Shown here piece by piece: positions 1 through 8,661 of a stretch of 64,000 nt of DNA. Positions within the stretch are counted from its first letter, which is position 1. Every line of letters starts with the position of its first letter. The stretch is from Pseudomonas graminis (GTDB taxonomy: Bacteria; Pseudomonadota; Gammaproteobacteria; Pseudomonadales; Pseudomonadaceae), in contig NZ_MTSB01000012.1 of assembly GCF_002093745.1 (NCBI RefSeq), positions 124,001-188,000 on the forward strand, given 5' to 3'. A program made the position numbers and the translations under genes. Below the pieces are notes generated by a model. The model was given only the letters and a program-made list of their open reading frames with translations, had not been told where the DNA came from and made no database searches.

Positions 1-397
1 GGACCCCGAAACCTACGAGCGTTTCGAGAAGGTCATTCTCTGTCACGGCGTGCGCTACGTGAATGAAGTCGCCTACCGCGAATTCATCACCGAACATCTG
101 CCGCAGAACGAGTTCTTCGGTGAAGCGCTGCGTGACAAACTGATCTACTACCCTACGGTCACCCGCGAGCCTTTTGAAAACGAAGGTCGCCTGACTGACC
201 TGATGCGCAGCGGCAAGCTGTTCAGCGACATCGGTCTGCCGCCGATCAACCCTCAGGACGATCGCGCTATGTTGTGCGGTAGCCCGAGCATGCTCGACGA
301 GACCAGCGAAGTGCTCAACAGCTTCGGCCTGACGGTGTCGCCACGTATGCGCGAGCCAGGCGATTATCTGATCGAACGTGCATTTGTTGAGAAGTAA
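1..397 (+). CDS. fpr: ferredoxin--NADP+ reductase, C-terminal part (partial)
   Basis: Open from the left edge, in frame from base 2, to a TAA at 395-397. The visible ~131 residues match the C-terminal NADP-binding half of bacterial Fpr: FEKVILCHGVR near the edge, then MLCGSPSML (a nucleotide-binding loop) and the end YLIERAFVEK. The enzyme moves electrons between NADPH and ferredoxin or flavodoxin in the cytoplasm, and in Pseudomonas it is linked to oxidative stress and iron release. The start and N-terminal FAD domain lie outside the window. A hairpin terminator follows directly. Confidence 0.9.
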   Translation, partial: DPETYERFEKVILCHGVRYVNEVAYREFITEHLPQNEFFGEALRDKLIYYPTVTREPFENEGRLTDLMRSGKLFSDIGLPPINPQDDRAMLCGSPSMLDETSEVLNSFGLTVSPRMREPGDYLIERAFVEK

Positions 398-408
398 ATC
401 GGTCTGAC

Positions 409-449
409 AAGACCCGCCTCTTCCTTGACCGGAGCAGGCGGGTTTTTTA
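409..449. terminator. terminator shared by fpr and trmO
   Basis: ACCCGCCT (412-419) pairs with AGGCGGGT (436-443) and is followed by a T run. It lies between convergent fpr and trmO, and the A/T flanks could serve both strands. Confidence 0.85.
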
Positions 450-1154
450 TGGCGCGGAGTTTGTCGCGGGCACCACTTCAAGGACGCAGATGACGCCTGC
501 CTGCGGGTAGTGCCAGCGCACGTCAAGGTCCCAGAACTGAGCGCCATAGCGGCGTTCCGGCGCAGGCAACTGATAGGCCGGGCGCGGGTCCTGAGCCAGA
601 CATTGCTCGATCAGCTCGACCAGTGGCTCGTCAAGGCGCAAAGCGTGCTCACGGGCCTGCACGAGCGCAGCGTCCTGCCACTGCACCGGTATCAACGCTG
701 GCGCGGCACTGGCCATGTGGTTGCTGGCCTCGGCAATGGCATCGGCGTAGGGCACGTAAGGTTTTATATCCAGAACCGGTGTGCCATCCAGCAAGTCGAT
801 GCCCGACAGCCATAGGCGTCCGGCTTCGACCTTGTCCAGCTTGACCACCGATTGCCCGATGCCGTTCGGGCGATGGGTTGCACGGGTGGCGAACACCCCC
901 ATCGACTGATTGCCGCCGAGGCGGGGCGGGCGTACTTTCAGGCGCGGTTTGTCTTCCAGTGCCAGGTGGAACAGAAACAGTAACCAGACATGGCTGACCT
1001 GTTCCAGCCCCTGGACGGCGTCGCCCTGATCGAAAGGCGCGACCAGCTCCAATACGCCTCGTGCTGCCGGCGCCAGTTGTGGCTGGCGTGGAATGGCGAA
1101 TTTCTCCTTGAAACAGGAGCGCACGAAGCCGACAGGGGTGACGTTGTAGCTCAT
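447..1154 (-). CDS. trmO: tRNA (adenine(37)-N6)-methyltransferase TrmO
   Basis: About 235 aa, starting at the ATG before SYNVTPVGFV; an upstream in-frame ATG at 1181 adds nine unconserved residues. TrmO (TsaA/YaeB family) N6-methylates t6A37 in ACY-decoding tRNAs using SAM. Family signatures visible are the N-terminal V(T)PVGFVRS, the PRLGGNQSMGVFATRATHRPN segment region and the GIDLLDGTPVLDIKPYVP segment that line the SAM and substrate pocket. The extra C-terminal domain of proteobacterial TrmO is present. It is the last gene of a leftward run and ends at the terminator shared with fpr. Confidence 0.93.
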   Translation of the reverse strand: MSYNVTPVGFVRSCFKEKFAIPRQPQLAPAARGVLELVAPFDQGDAVQGLEQVSHVWLLFLFHLALEDKPRLKVRPPRLGGNQSMGVFATRATHRPNGIGQSVVKLDKVEAGRLWLSGIDLLDGTPVLDIKPYVPYADAIAEASNHMASAAPALIPVQWQDAALVQAREHALRLDEPLVELIEQCLAQDPRPAYQLPAPERRYGAQFWDLDVRWHYPQAGVICVLEVVPATNSAP

Positions 1155-1167
1155 GGTGTCAGCCGCT

Positions 1168-1629
1168 TCAGCCGCGAACACGCAAGGTCAGGCCCTTGAG
1201 GAAGTTGCGCAGCAGCTGATCGCCGCACGCGCGGTAGTTGGTGTGGCCGACCTTGCGAAACAACGCGCTCAGCTCGGGCTTGGACACCGGAAACTCTGCG
1301 GATTTGAGGATGGCATGCATGTCGTCTTCTTTCAGTTCGAAGGCCACGCGCAGCTTTTTCAGGACGATGTTGTTGGTAATCGGCAGATCGATTGGCTGTG
1401 GCGGGCGGCTTTCGTCCTTGCCGCGCTTGAAGTAAACCAGCCCATCCAGAAAATGCGCCATGATTTCATCGCTGCAATCCAGATAGCCTTCTTCTTCCTC
1501 TTTCTTCATGAAAGCGATGACATCGCTTTTCGACACTTCAAAACCGGTCAGGCCGATGATCTCGACAATCTTGCTGTCGCTGATATCGAGCATGTAGCGC
1601 ACGCTGCGCAGTACGTCGTTGTTCATCAT
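1168..1629 (-). CDS. DUF1456 family protein (YehS-like)
   Basis: About 153 aa. The start is placed at the ATG-ATG doublet before NNDVLRSVRYML, since the earlier in-frame ATGs extend into a divergent leader. It has two tandem DUF1456 repeats, each of the type NNxVLxxxRxxxxLxDxxxxxI, at residues ~2-65 and ~80-150. The family (E. coli YehS) has no established biochemical role; the repeat fold suggests a small soluble helical protein. It sits 13 bp upstream of trmO on the same strand and may be co-transcribed. Confidence 0.88.
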   Translation of the reverse strand: MMNNDVLRSVRYMLDISDSKIVEIIGLTGFEVSKSDVIAFMKKEEEEGYLDCSDEIMAHFLDGLVYFKRGKDESRPPQPIDLPITNNIVLKKLRVAFELKEDDMHAILKSAEFPVSKPELSALFRKVGHTNYRACGDQLLRNFLKGLTLRVRG

Positions 1630-1708
1630 GAGGCGTGTTTCCTGGTAAGTCGTATGGCGGCGCATGACGGTGGTCATGCGCGCTGTAATAAGGCTGGGGG
1701 CGAGAGGA

Positions 1709-2419
1709 TTAAAACTTTTCCTTGGTCGTCATGTAACGCCACTGGCCCTCGGGCAATTTGCCCATGGACACGCCGCCGATGCGGATGCGGCGAATGGCGA
1801 CGATTTTCAGGCCAACGGCTTCGCACAGTTGGGCAATGATGCCGGGCTGCGGGTTTTTCATCGCGAAGCGCAGGCGGTTCTCGTTCTGCCAGCTGGCTTT
1901 TACGGCTGGCAGCTCCTTGCCCTTGTAGGTCAGGCCGTGGTTGAGGCGATTCAGGCCGTGGGCAACCATTTCGCCCGAGATTTCCACCACGTATTCCTGT
2001 TCGATCTTGCTGCGGTCGTCGGTCAGTTTGCGCAGGATTTTCCAGTCCTGGCTGAACACCATCAGGCCGCTGGCATTGGCTTGCAGGCTGGAAATGGCTT
2101 CAAGGCGCATGAAGTGGCCTTTGAGCGGGCGTTTGCTGTAGCTGTGCTCTTCGGAAAGGGTGCCCGGCGTGATCATCTGCAAGGCGCTTTCTGCACTTGC
2201 CGAGGCAGGCGTGTGAAAGATGATCGTGACCGGCTCCGGAGAATCGGCCTTGGCGTCCGGGCTCAGTTCGATCTTCTGGGTGCTGACCTTGAAGTGTGGT
2301 TCTTCGATAACGACGCCATCCACCGTGACCCAGCCACCCTCGATAAACAGTTCGGCCTCCCGGCGGGAGCAACCGACCAGCTCGATAAGGCGTTTGGAAA
2401 GGCGAATGGGGTCTGTCAT
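1709..2419 (-). CDS. S4-domain RsuA/RluF-type pseudouridine synthase-like protein lacking the catalytic Asp
   Basis: About 236 aa from the ATG before TDPIRLSKRL; a longer reading to 2506 has no family similarity. The N-terminal S4 RNA-binding domain (residues ~4-55, with RLIELVGCSRREAELFI) is followed by a pseudouridine-synthase fold. In this family the catalytic motif is GRLDxx(S/T)xGLLLxTxD. Here the aligned stretch reads SSLQANASGLMVFSQD, so the catalytic Asp is Gln and the Arg is Ser. The rest of the fold (GLMVFSQD, EYVVEISG, RRIRIGGV) is kept. It may therefore bind RNA without isomerising uridine. Its 3' end is about 80 bp from the DUF1456 gene. Confidence 0.75.
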   Translation of the reverse strand: MTDPIRLSKRLIELVGCSRREAELFIEGGWVTVDGVVIEEPHFKVSTQKIELSPDAKADSPEPVTIIFHTPASASAESALQMITPGTLSEEHSYSKRPLKGHFMRLEAISSLQANASGLMVFSQDWKILRKLTDDRSKIEQEYVVEISGEMVAHGLNRLNHGLTYKGKELPAVKASWQNENRLRFAMKNPQPGIIAQLCEAVGLKIVAIRRIRIGGVSMGKLPEGQWRYMTTKEKF

Positions 2420-2512
2420 GACAAAAAAGCCGTTTGATAAGTTGAAAGGCGCCATTGTAACCGCCAAAGGCCGGTTAATCGCGGCAACATTGCAATTGCG
2501 CTGCAATCGGCA

Positions 2513-2953
2513 TCAGCCGTGGTTCATCAGACGCATTCTGAGCATGGGATAAGGCTGGCCGAGACCGTCGACTTCCGAGCGACTGACCACCTGAAATCCG
2601 TGCCTGCAATAGAAACCGAAGGCCTTGGGATTCTGCTCGTTCACATCCAGCTCGGTGATGCCGAAATGGCCGACGGCATGCTGCAACAACTGCGTGCCCA
2701 GACCTTGATTGCGGTATTCCGGCGCGATAAACAGCATGTCCAGCCGGCCTCGGTTCACGCCCGCGAAGCCGGTGATGTTTTGCGCGTCGTTGCGGGTGCA
2801 GAACAGCGTCACGCTGTCCAGGTACTGCGTGAGCAGGCCCTTGAGCCGGACGACGTAAGCGTCTGGCATGAAGTCGTGGGTGGCGCGTACCGAGCGCTCC
2901 CACACCTCTATCATTTCCGGATAATCCTTTATGTCGGGTGCATACAACTGCAT
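2513..2953 (-). CDS. GNAT family N-acetyltransferase
   Basis: 146 aa. GNAT fold: beta-strand FAGVNRGRLDMLFIAPEYRN followed by the acetyl-CoA pyrophosphate loop R-N-Q-G-L-G-T (the RxxGxG/A motif), then ELDVNEQNPKAFGFYCRHGF, the standard C-terminal strand and helix. It resembles E. coli YjaB-type acetyltransferases; the substrate cannot be told from sequence. It lies between rimO and the pseudouridine-synthase-like gene, separated from rimO by a terminator, so it needs its own promoter. Confidence 0.85.
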   Translation of the reverse strand: MQLYAPDIKDYPEMIEVWERSVRATHDFMPDAYVVRLKGLLTQYLDSVTLFCTRNDAQNITGFAGVNRGRLDMLFIAPEYRNQGLGTQLLQHAVGHFGITELDVNEQNPKAFGFYCRHGFQVVSRSEVDGLGQPYPMLRMRLMNHG

Positions 2954-3001
2954 CTCGCCATCCTCCGTTCAGCCAGTCGTTCATAGACAACGCCGACAGA
3001 C

Positions 3002-3036
3002 AAAAAAGCCCTGCCAGTTGAAGGGCAGGGCTTTTT
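3002..3036 (-). terminator. rimO terminator
   Basis: AAGCCCTGCC pairs with GGGCAGGGCTT across a 7-nt loop, with A runs on the left that become the U tract of the leftward rimO transcript. Confidence 0.85.
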
Positions 3037-3051
3037 GATGACGCGTTGCCC

Positions 3052-4386
3052 TTAGAGCATTTCGGCCCACAAGTCGTATTCGTCTGCATCGGTGACGCGG
3101 CACATGATCTTGTCGCCGGGCTGAACGTTGCTGCCGTCTTCGAGACCAATGAACACGTTGCCATCGATTTCCGGGGCATCGAAGAAGCAGCGGCCGACGG
3201 CGCCGCGATCATCGACTTCGTCAATCAGCACTTCGATTTCCTTGCCGATCTTCATTTGCAGGCGAGCCGCGCTGATTGCCTGTTGGTGCGCCATGAAGCG
3301 ATCCCAGCGATCCTGCTTGATGTCATCCGGCACAATGGCGGCGTCCAGCAAATTAGCAGGAGCGCCTTCCACCGGCGAGTACTGGAAGCAGCCGACGCGG
3401 TCCAGCTGGGCTTCAGTCAGCCAGTCCAGCAGGTACTGGAAGTCCTCTTCGGTTTCGCCGGGGAAGCCCACGATAAAGGTCGAGCGAATGATCAGGTCGG
3501 GGCACTGTTCGCGCCAGTTCTTGATACGCGCCAGGGTCTTGTCTTCAAAGGCCGGACGCTTCATCAGCTTGAGGATCTTCGGGCTGGCGTGCTGGAAGGG
3601 GATGTCCAGGTACGGCAGGATCTTGCCAGCCGCCATCAGCGGGATCAGTTCATCGACGTGCGGGTAAGGGTAGACGTAGTGCAGACGAACCCACACCCCC
3701 ATCGACCCCAGTGCCTGACACAGCTCGGTCATCCGGGTCTTGACCGGCTGACCGTCCCAGAAACCGGTGCGGTATTTGACATCGACGCCGTACGCGCTGG
3801 TGTCTTGTGAAATCACCAGCAATTCCTTCACGCCGGATTTGACCAGACGCTTGGCTTCGTCCAGCACATCACCCACCGGACGGCTGACCAGCTTGCCGCG
3901 CATCGATGGGATGATGCAGAAGCTGCAACTGTGGTTGCAGCCTTCGGAAATCTTCAGGTACGCATAATGACGCGGGGTCAGCTTGACGCCTTGCGGCGGC
4001 ACCAGATCGATCAGCGGGTTGTGATCCTTACGAGGCGGCACGACGTCGTGTACGGCATTGACCACTTGCTCGTACTGCTGCGGGCCGGTCACCGACAGGA
4101 CACTCGGGTGTACATTCCGGATGACGCTCGCATCGACGCCCATGCAGCCGGTGACGATGACCTTGCCGTTTTCCTTGATCGCTTCGCCGATCACTTCCAG
4201 CGACTCGGCCTTGGCCGTGTCGATGAAGCCACAGGTGTTGACCACGACCACGTCGGCGTCTTCATAGGTTGCAACGACTTCGTAACCTTCCATGCGCAGT
4301 TGGGTCAGGATGCGTTCGGAATCAACGAGCGCCTTCGGGCACCCTAACGATATCATTCCTACACGCGGGGCTTTTGCTGTCATCAT
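3052..4386 (-). CDS. rimO: ribosomal protein uS12 methylthiotransferase RimO
   Basis: 444 aa. A radical-SAM methylthiotransferase that modifies Asp88/89 of ribosomal protein S12. The N-terminal UPF0004 domain carries cluster cysteines C16, C52 and C81. The radical-SAM CxxxCxxC motif is C150, C154, C157 (CNHSCSFC), and a C-terminal TRAM domain ends with [10 protein letters not shown]. Two ATG codons are adjacent (4386 and 4383). Only 31 bp separate its start from the start of the divergent phage integrase at 4418, so the native promoter may have been displaced by the insertion. Confidence 0.96.
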   Translation of the reverse strand: MMTAKAPRVGMISLGCPKALVDSERILTQLRMEGYEVVATYEDADVVVVNTCGFIDTAKAESLEVIGEAIKENGKVIVTGCMGVDASVIRNVHPSVLSVTGPQQYEQVVNAVHDVVPPRKDHNPLIDLVPPQGVKLTPRHYAYLKISEGCNHSCSFCIIPSMRGKLVSRPVGDVLDEAKRLVKSGVKELLVISQDTSAYGVDVKYRTGFWDGQPVKTRMTELCQALGSMGVWVRLHYVYPYPHVDELIPLMAAGKILPYLDIPFQHASPKILKLMKRPAFEDKTLARIKNWREQCPDLIIRSTFIVGFPGETEEDFQYLLDWLTEAQLDRVGCFQYSPVEGAPANLLDAAIVPDDIKQDRWDRFMAHQQAISAARLQMKIGKEIEVLIDEVDDRGAVGRCFFDAPEIDGNVFIGLEDGSNVQPGDKIMCRVTDADEYDLWAEML

Positions 4387-4417
4387 AGGATGATCCTCAT
4401 CAGGGCTTATATTTTTA

Positions 4418-6037
4418 ATGGCTAAAATTGGCGCGCGAGTATACAGCTATTTACGCTTCTCAGACCCACGACAGGGGTCCGGTGGCAGTGCCGATCGTCA
4501 GCTGCTCTATGCGCAGCGGTGGGCAGCAGACAAGGGCCTGGAACTTGACGAGTCCTTATCCATGCGGGATGAAGGTTTGTCAGCCTACCACCAAAGGCAT
4601 GTCACGCAGGGGGCACTGGGCGTTTTTCTCAGAGCTATTGAGGACGGGCGTATTGCATCCGGATCTGTCCTGGTCGTTGAAGGCTTGGACCGTCTTAGTC
4701 GAGCAGAGCCTATTCAGGCCCAAGCTCAGCTTGCGCAGATTATCAATGCCGGCATTACTGTCGTGACCGCTAGTGACGGGAAAGAGTACAACCGTGCCGG
4801 GTTAAAAGCTCAACCAATGGACCTGGTCTACTCGCTCCTCGTTATGATCCGAGCGCATGAAGAGTCCGACACGAAGAGCAAGCGAGTGAAAGCCTCGATC
4901 CTTCGGCTATGCCAAGCCTGGCAGTCCGGTACCTATCGAGGACTGATCCGGAACGGGAAGGATCCTCAATGGCTTAGGTGGACGGGCAGTGCCTGGGAAA
5001 TGATCCCCGAGCGCGTGCTTGCCGTTCGTCGCGCCTTAGCTTTGTATCAAGAAGGTATGGGCGCGGCGCGTGCAACGAAGATATTGCACGCGGAAGGGCT
5101 GGACTATTCAGCTGGTGGTATATCGAAGCAGCAGATCTATCGATTGATCAAGCTCCAAGCACTAAGGGGCGCGAAATGCCTATCCGTTGATGGTGAGGAT
5201 TTCATACTGGAGGATTACTACCCCCGGTTGCTTTCCGAATCAGAATGGGCAGACCTGCAGCATCTTGCTGGCCAACGACTGCGTCGCCGTGGGCACGGCG
5301 AGATCCCTGGGATCATCACAGGGATCGGCCTTACCTATTGTGGTTATTGCGGCACGGCACTGGTGGGTCAGAACATGATGACTCGGCAGAGAGCCGATGG
5401 AACAATTGCTGATGGTCATCGAAGACTTCACTGCGTTTCATATGGTGTGAATGGTGGTTGCACTGCCGGTGGCTCTTGCAGCGTGGTGCCAGTCGAGAGG
5501 GCTTTGCTTACGTTCTGCTCCGATCAGCTCAATCTGCAACGATTGCTGAAAGTAGGAGATGACGGGCAAGGGATTCGCCAACAACTTGCCGTCGCCCGAT
5601 CAACTGCCGAAAAGCTTTCTGTTCAACTTGGCAGAATTACAGACGCTCTCCTTGCTGACGACAGCGGTACTGCGCCGACAGCGTTCATCCGAAGGGCACG
5701 AGAGCTTGAAGCAGAGCAGGCCGAGGCTCATAAGAAGGTGCAGCAACTGGAATATGAGCTGGCCACCGTCTCTGGATCCGGTAAGCCTGCCCAAGCCGAG
5801 AGGTGGGTAGAGCTGGCAGAGCTGGTCCGCAGTGGGGACTATTCGGCCAGGGAAAAGGTACGGCAGCTGGTAATGGATACGTTTGAAAGGATCGTTGTGT
5901 TTATGCGCGGCATGAGCGCAGAAGACAGGTCTGGCAGATTCATCGATGTTCAACTGCTGTCTCGTACAGGCCAGCAAAGGCTGCTGCAGATCAATCGCAA
6001 GACAGGCGCATGGGTGGCCAGCGAGGATTGGGACTGA
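4418..6037 (+). CDS. large serine recombinase (phage integrase)
   Basis: 539 aa. The N-terminal resolvase domain has [10 protein letters not shown] with Ser15 as the predicted nucleophile, then [10 protein letters not shown], the usual active-site segment. A recombinase domain follows (~170-280), then a cysteine zinc-ribbon (~307-355: CGYCG, HC, GGC, GSC) and a coiled-coil region (~385-450), the layout of large serine integrases such as phiC31/TP901-1 types. It catalyses strand exchange between attP and attB; excision would need a directionality factor, which I could not identify. Its position next to the left junction is usual for such integrases. P2-like phages normally use a tyrosine integrase, so this is a replaced module. 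Confidence 0.9.
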   Translation: MAKIGARVYSYLRFSDPRQGSGGSADRQLLYAQRWAADKGLELDESLSMRDEGLSAYHQRHVTQGALGVFLRAIEDGRIASGSVLVVEGLDRLSRAEPIQAQAQLAQIINAGITVVTASDGKEYNRAGLKAQPMDLVYSLLVMIRAHEESDTKSKRVKASILRLCQAWQSGTYRGLIRNGKDPQWLRWTGSAWEMIPERVLAVRRALALYQEGMGAARATKILHAEGLDYSAGGISKQQIYRLIKLQALRGAKCLSVDGEDFILEDYYPRLLSESEWADLQHLAGQRLRRRGHGEIPGIITGIGLTYCGYCGTALVGQNMMTRQRADGTIADGHRRLHCVSYGVNGGCTAGGSCSVVPVERALLTFCSDQLNLQRLLKVGDDGQGIRQQLAVARSTAEKLSVQLGRITDALLADDSGTAPTAFIRRARELEAEQAEAHKKVQQLEYELATVSGSGKPAQAERWVELAELVRSGDYSAREKVRQLVMDTFERIVVFMRGMSAEDRSGRFIDVQLLSRTGQQRLLQINRKTGAWVASEDWD

Positions 6038-6040
6038 GGG

Positions 6041-6082
6041 TTGCGTGCATAGTTTTTGCGAATATACTGTATGTTCATACAG
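6041..6082 (+). promoter_or_regulatory. LexA-controlled promoter of the DUF1654 gene
   Basis: A CTGTATGTTCATACAG LexA box at 6067-6082 fits CTGT-N8-ACAG exactly. A possible -35 TTGCGT (6041) and -10 TATACT (6063-6068) overlap it, so LexA would block the promoter until DNA damage. Confidence 0.85.
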
Positions 6083-6100
6083 TTATGACTAGGAGTCTTT

Positions 6101-6358
6101 ATGCTGCAGGAAGTCCCTATAGGTGTCGCACCTCAGTCGTTCACGCCTTACCAAAGCCTGATAAGTCGCATTCACCGACAGATCAACAGCTCGGCTGCGC
6201 AGAGCACGCGACACACCACTATAGCCAGGCAGCCTGACGAAAGTGCTTCAGACTGGGACGTGTTCCTGGAGCAGTTAGAGCTTGAGGAAAGCGTGCGTGT
6301 CACCAGAATCGCCCGTGGGGTAGCGCGATTGATGTGGACCAACCAGCACCCAGCATGA
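6101..6358 (+). CDS. SOS-regulated DUF1654-like protein
   Basis: 85 aa, ATG preceded by AGGAG (6091-6095). It matches the small DUF1654 proteins frequent in Pseudomonas prophages: a SYQxLxxRIxxxIN-like N-terminus (here TPYQSLISRIHRQINSS), a central basic stretch and a DWDVFLEQLEL acidic helix. The function of the family is not established. A near-ideal LexA box covers the promoter, and the gene lies between the integrase and the first operator cluster. By analogy with Tum of phage 186 it could help prophage induction, but that is inference from position and regulation only. Confidence 0.75.
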   Translation: MLQEVPIGVAPQSFTPYQSLISRIHRQINSSAAQSTRHTTIARQPDESASDWDVFLEQLELEESVRVTRIARGVARLMWTNQHPA

Positions 6359-6361
6359 TGT

Positions 6362-6420
6362 TTACCGCAGGTTAATTTAAATAACCTGCGGTATTGATTT
6401 ATTTCGTTACCTGAGGTTAA
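6362..6420. promoter_or_regulatory. three phage operators and promoter upstream of the unknown module
   Basis: Three copies of a 14-bp near-palindrome related to TTACCTGCGGTTAA at 6362-6375 (inverse orientation), 6381-6394 and 6407-6420. The same motif occurs four times between the repressor and cro genes. A possible -35 TTGATT (6394) and -10 GTTAAT (6416) overlap the second and third copies, so repressor binding would silence the module starting at 6476. Confidence 0.8.
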
Positions 6421-6475
6421 TCTACGCCTATGAGTTCAGCGCCTGGCGCTGCACCGATCTAAGCGGAGATTAACG

Positions 6476-7051
6476 ATGCACCTCGTAACCCTGTCCCCCG
6501 ATGCAAGGAACCACCTCGTAGGCCAGTTGGCTAACAGCCAACACCGCAGGTCAGGGTTCCTCTGCGCTTTTCCGCTTGATGACGTCAGCGAACAGGTCGT
6601 GGTGGATGTTGCCCAGCTCATGGTTGTGCCTGGTGTAGCCGAATGGCACATCTGGATGGCCATGGCTGGTCGAACTTCAACCGTTGCGATTTCGTACAGC
6701 GGTGCAACGCCAGAGCGTTTCACTCAAGTCATTGAGGATCACGTCAATTCGTACTTTAAAACCTCACCAGGTGTAAGCGTAATCTTGCATGCCCGATGCG
6801 ACCTTGAGTGGACGATTAGGATAGCTGTGGTCATGAAACAGGGTACTTACCTAATACCTTCCGTGGAGCTGGCCGACCTTTACTTGGTTATCGATGGGGT
6901 TCTTGAAGGTCGCAAGCGTCCGAATTTTAAATTTGTGCTGAACGGGGTCTCGCTTACCCTTCCACTGCATCTTCCAGAGTCGACTGATCTCGCCTTCGAG
7001 TTACTAATGGCTTGTGCCAAAGAATTCATTAGCAACTACAAGAACGCTTGA
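6476..7051 (+). CDS. hypothetical protein, first gene of operator-controlled module
   Basis: 191 aa, ATG with GGAG about 9 bp upstream. I recognise no family. The sequence is soluble and mixed alpha/beta with no signal peptide or membrane segment; it includes MVVPGVAEWHIWMAMAG and a hydrophobic C-terminal half. It is the first gene after the three-operator promoter and is followed after 10 bp by the membrane protein gene, so the two probably share a transcript. Base composition is more AT-rich than the late phage genes. Confidence 0.6.
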   Translation: MHLVTLSPDARNHLVGQLANSQHRRSGFLCAFPLDDVSEQVVVDVAQLMVVPGVAEWHIWMAMAGRTSTVAISYSGATPERFTQVIEDHVNSYFKTSPGVSVILHARCDLEWTIRIAVVMKQGTYLIPSVELADLYLVIDGVLEGRKRPNFKFVLNGVSLTLPLHLPESTDLAFELLMACAKEFISNYKNA

Positions 7052-7061
7052 GGGTAGCTGA

Positions 7062-8138
7062 ATGATTAGCTTACAAAATGAACAAGCGCGATTCGTTAAT
7101 TGGGTCGTGGCATTGATCGCCGTTTTGTTGTCAAGTGTAACTGCTATGTCCGTTGGGATGGCGATGTTTACACTGATCGATAATTTGTTAATGGCTATGG
7201 TTTTCGCAGGCGCTGCAGTTGTTCTGGATCTCTATAAGTACCTTGCTTGGCCTTTGGCGATTGGGGCGTGGATTCATGGTAAAAAGATAACCGCTGTATT
7301 AATGGTCATGTCTGCCATAACTCTGGGCGCGATTTCTGCTTGGGCGACATATGATCGAATGTACAGCTCAGTAACTGCAAGTCATTCACGATATGTATCA
7401 GCACAAATCAAAGTATCCCAGCTCAAGAGCCAGCAAGCTGCAGAGCTTGATCGTTTAAAACTGGTTGACGCCGAGACTCGTTCAATGAGTGAGCAAGCCA
7501 GACTGTTGAGGGAGCGAGGAATGGTTACCAAAGCACAAGACCTTGATGCGCTTGCAATCTCATCTGCTATTGATCAAAGGCAGCGGATTCTCGATAGCGT
7601 GGCCGCAATTGCGAGAGAAGTATCTGATCAGCAGAGTTATCCTGTCCCGTCTGCTAGTTTACCAGCACTACTTTTGACTATGGTCTGCGCAGGCTTCGCA
7701 TTGGCTCTAGAAATTGTACCGGCTCTCCTTGGAGCCGTATTGCGCCCAGGGAACAAAGATGACAATGGTAACGGCGGTGTTGCTGAGTCAACACGAATGC
7801 CGTGCCTTGGAGAGTCGGGTGTGGCAACAGAGCCGCCAGCTTTGGCAACGGCCGCCATTGCTGAGCCAGTAACCCTAGCAACTGGTCTAGAAGCGCGGAT
7901 AACGTTGCCGGTTGCTATGACAACGGGCCAGCAACAGGACCTATTTGGAACTGACGATCCTCGTCTCATGCAGACGTTGATCAGCATGACCCAATCAACG
8001 AAGCCAGGAACACCTATTAAGGTTCGGGATTTTACCGCAGCTGCAAAGGTTGGAAACAGGCGGACTATCAAGTTGTTTCATGCAGCCATGGAAGTTGGCT
8101 TGTTGAAAAGAACTAGCGTTGGCTATGTGGCCGCATAA
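7062..8138 (+). CDS. membrane protein with coiled coil and possible C-terminal winged-helix-like domain
   Basis: 358 aa. Hydrophobic segments at about residues 13-35, 40-62 and 75-98 form an N-terminal membrane bundle. A long Gln/Lys/Glu-rich helical stretch (~105-190) looks like a coiled coil, and a fourth hydrophobic segment follows (~200-225). An Ala/Thr/Pro-rich linker leads to a C-terminal ~55-residue domain ending KVRDFTAAAKVGNRRTIK...FHAAMEVGLLKR, which reads like a small winged-helix DNA-binding unit. That part is inference from pattern. I know no characterised homologue. Confidence 0.6.
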   Translation: MISLQNEQARFVNWVVALIAVLLSSVTAMSVGMAMFTLIDNLLMAMVFAGAAVVLDLYKYLAWPLAIGAWIHGKKITAVLMVMSAITLGAISAWATYDRMYSSVTASHSRYVSAQIKVSQLKSQQAAELDRLKLVDAETRSMSEQARLLRERGMVTKAQDLDALAISSAIDQRQRILDSVAAIAREVSDQQSYPVPSASLPALLLTMVCAGFALALEIVPALLGAVLRPGNKDDNGNGGVAESTRMPCLGESGVATEPPALATAAIAEPVTLATGLEARITLPVAMTTGQQQDLFGTDDPRLMQTLISMTQSTKPGTPIKVRDFTAAAKVGNRRTIKLFHAAMEVGLLKRTSVGYVAA

Positions 8139-8148
8139 GGAATATGAC

Positions 8149-8367
8149 ATGACTCTCAAGATTAATATAACTGAACCTAACACTTTGAAGCTCTTGCTGG
8201 ACAGTATAGAAGGGTATCGCGGTGCCAATGAGGCACTAGATGAAGCTGTCGAAAAGGAAAATTGGGGGGCGATCAGCGTGGTGCAGGGCTTGCGCACAAT
8301 GCATGCAAGCACCATTGCTCTTATTGTCAACCAATATGCAGATTCTCAATCGGGAGAGGCACACTAA
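8149..8367 (+). CDS. small hypothetical protein
   Basis: 72 aa, starting at the ATG after AAGGA (about 9 bp upstream), 10 bp past the membrane-protein stop. Acidic helical protein beginning TLKINITEPNTLKLLLDSIEG; no family recognised. Its TAA overlaps the ATG of the next gene (TAATG), so translation is probably coupled. Confidence 0.55.
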   Translation: MTLKINITEPNTLKLLLDSIEGYRGANEALDEAVEKENWGAISVVQGLRTMHASTIALIVNQYADSQSGEAH

Positions 8368-8639
8368 TGATCGGTATTCCTAAGACGGGTATGTTGGCAA
8401 AGGGCTGTGTCAGTGCCAATGTCACTACCGGGTACAAGCTGACCACAAGCGACGGACGGCCTGCACGTCTAGCGATAATCGATGATGATGGAAATGTTGT
8501 CGAAGCTGGTGAAGAAGTCGCCAAAGAGGTATGGAATGTTGCAATTGCAGTCATGAAGAATTTCAGGATCGGCAAAGGCCATATCGTTGTTCACAGTTCT
8601 CCACCAGGCAGCACCGTTGATCTGAAGCAAAGTCTTTAA
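8367..8639 (+). CDS. small hypothetical protein
   Basis: 90 aa, start coupled to the preceding stop (TAATG). Begins IGIPKTGMLAKGC and has a beta-rich middle (TSDGRPARLAIIDDDGNVV); no family recognised. Third of the small genes in the operator-controlled module. Confidence 0.55.
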   Translation: MIGIPKTGMLAKGCVSANVTTGYKLTTSDGRPARLAIIDDDGNVVEAGEEVAKEVWNVAIAVMKNFRIGKGHIVVHSSPPGSTVDLKQSL

Positions 8640-8661
8640 TTGTGAGGGGAGGTAGGTACCC

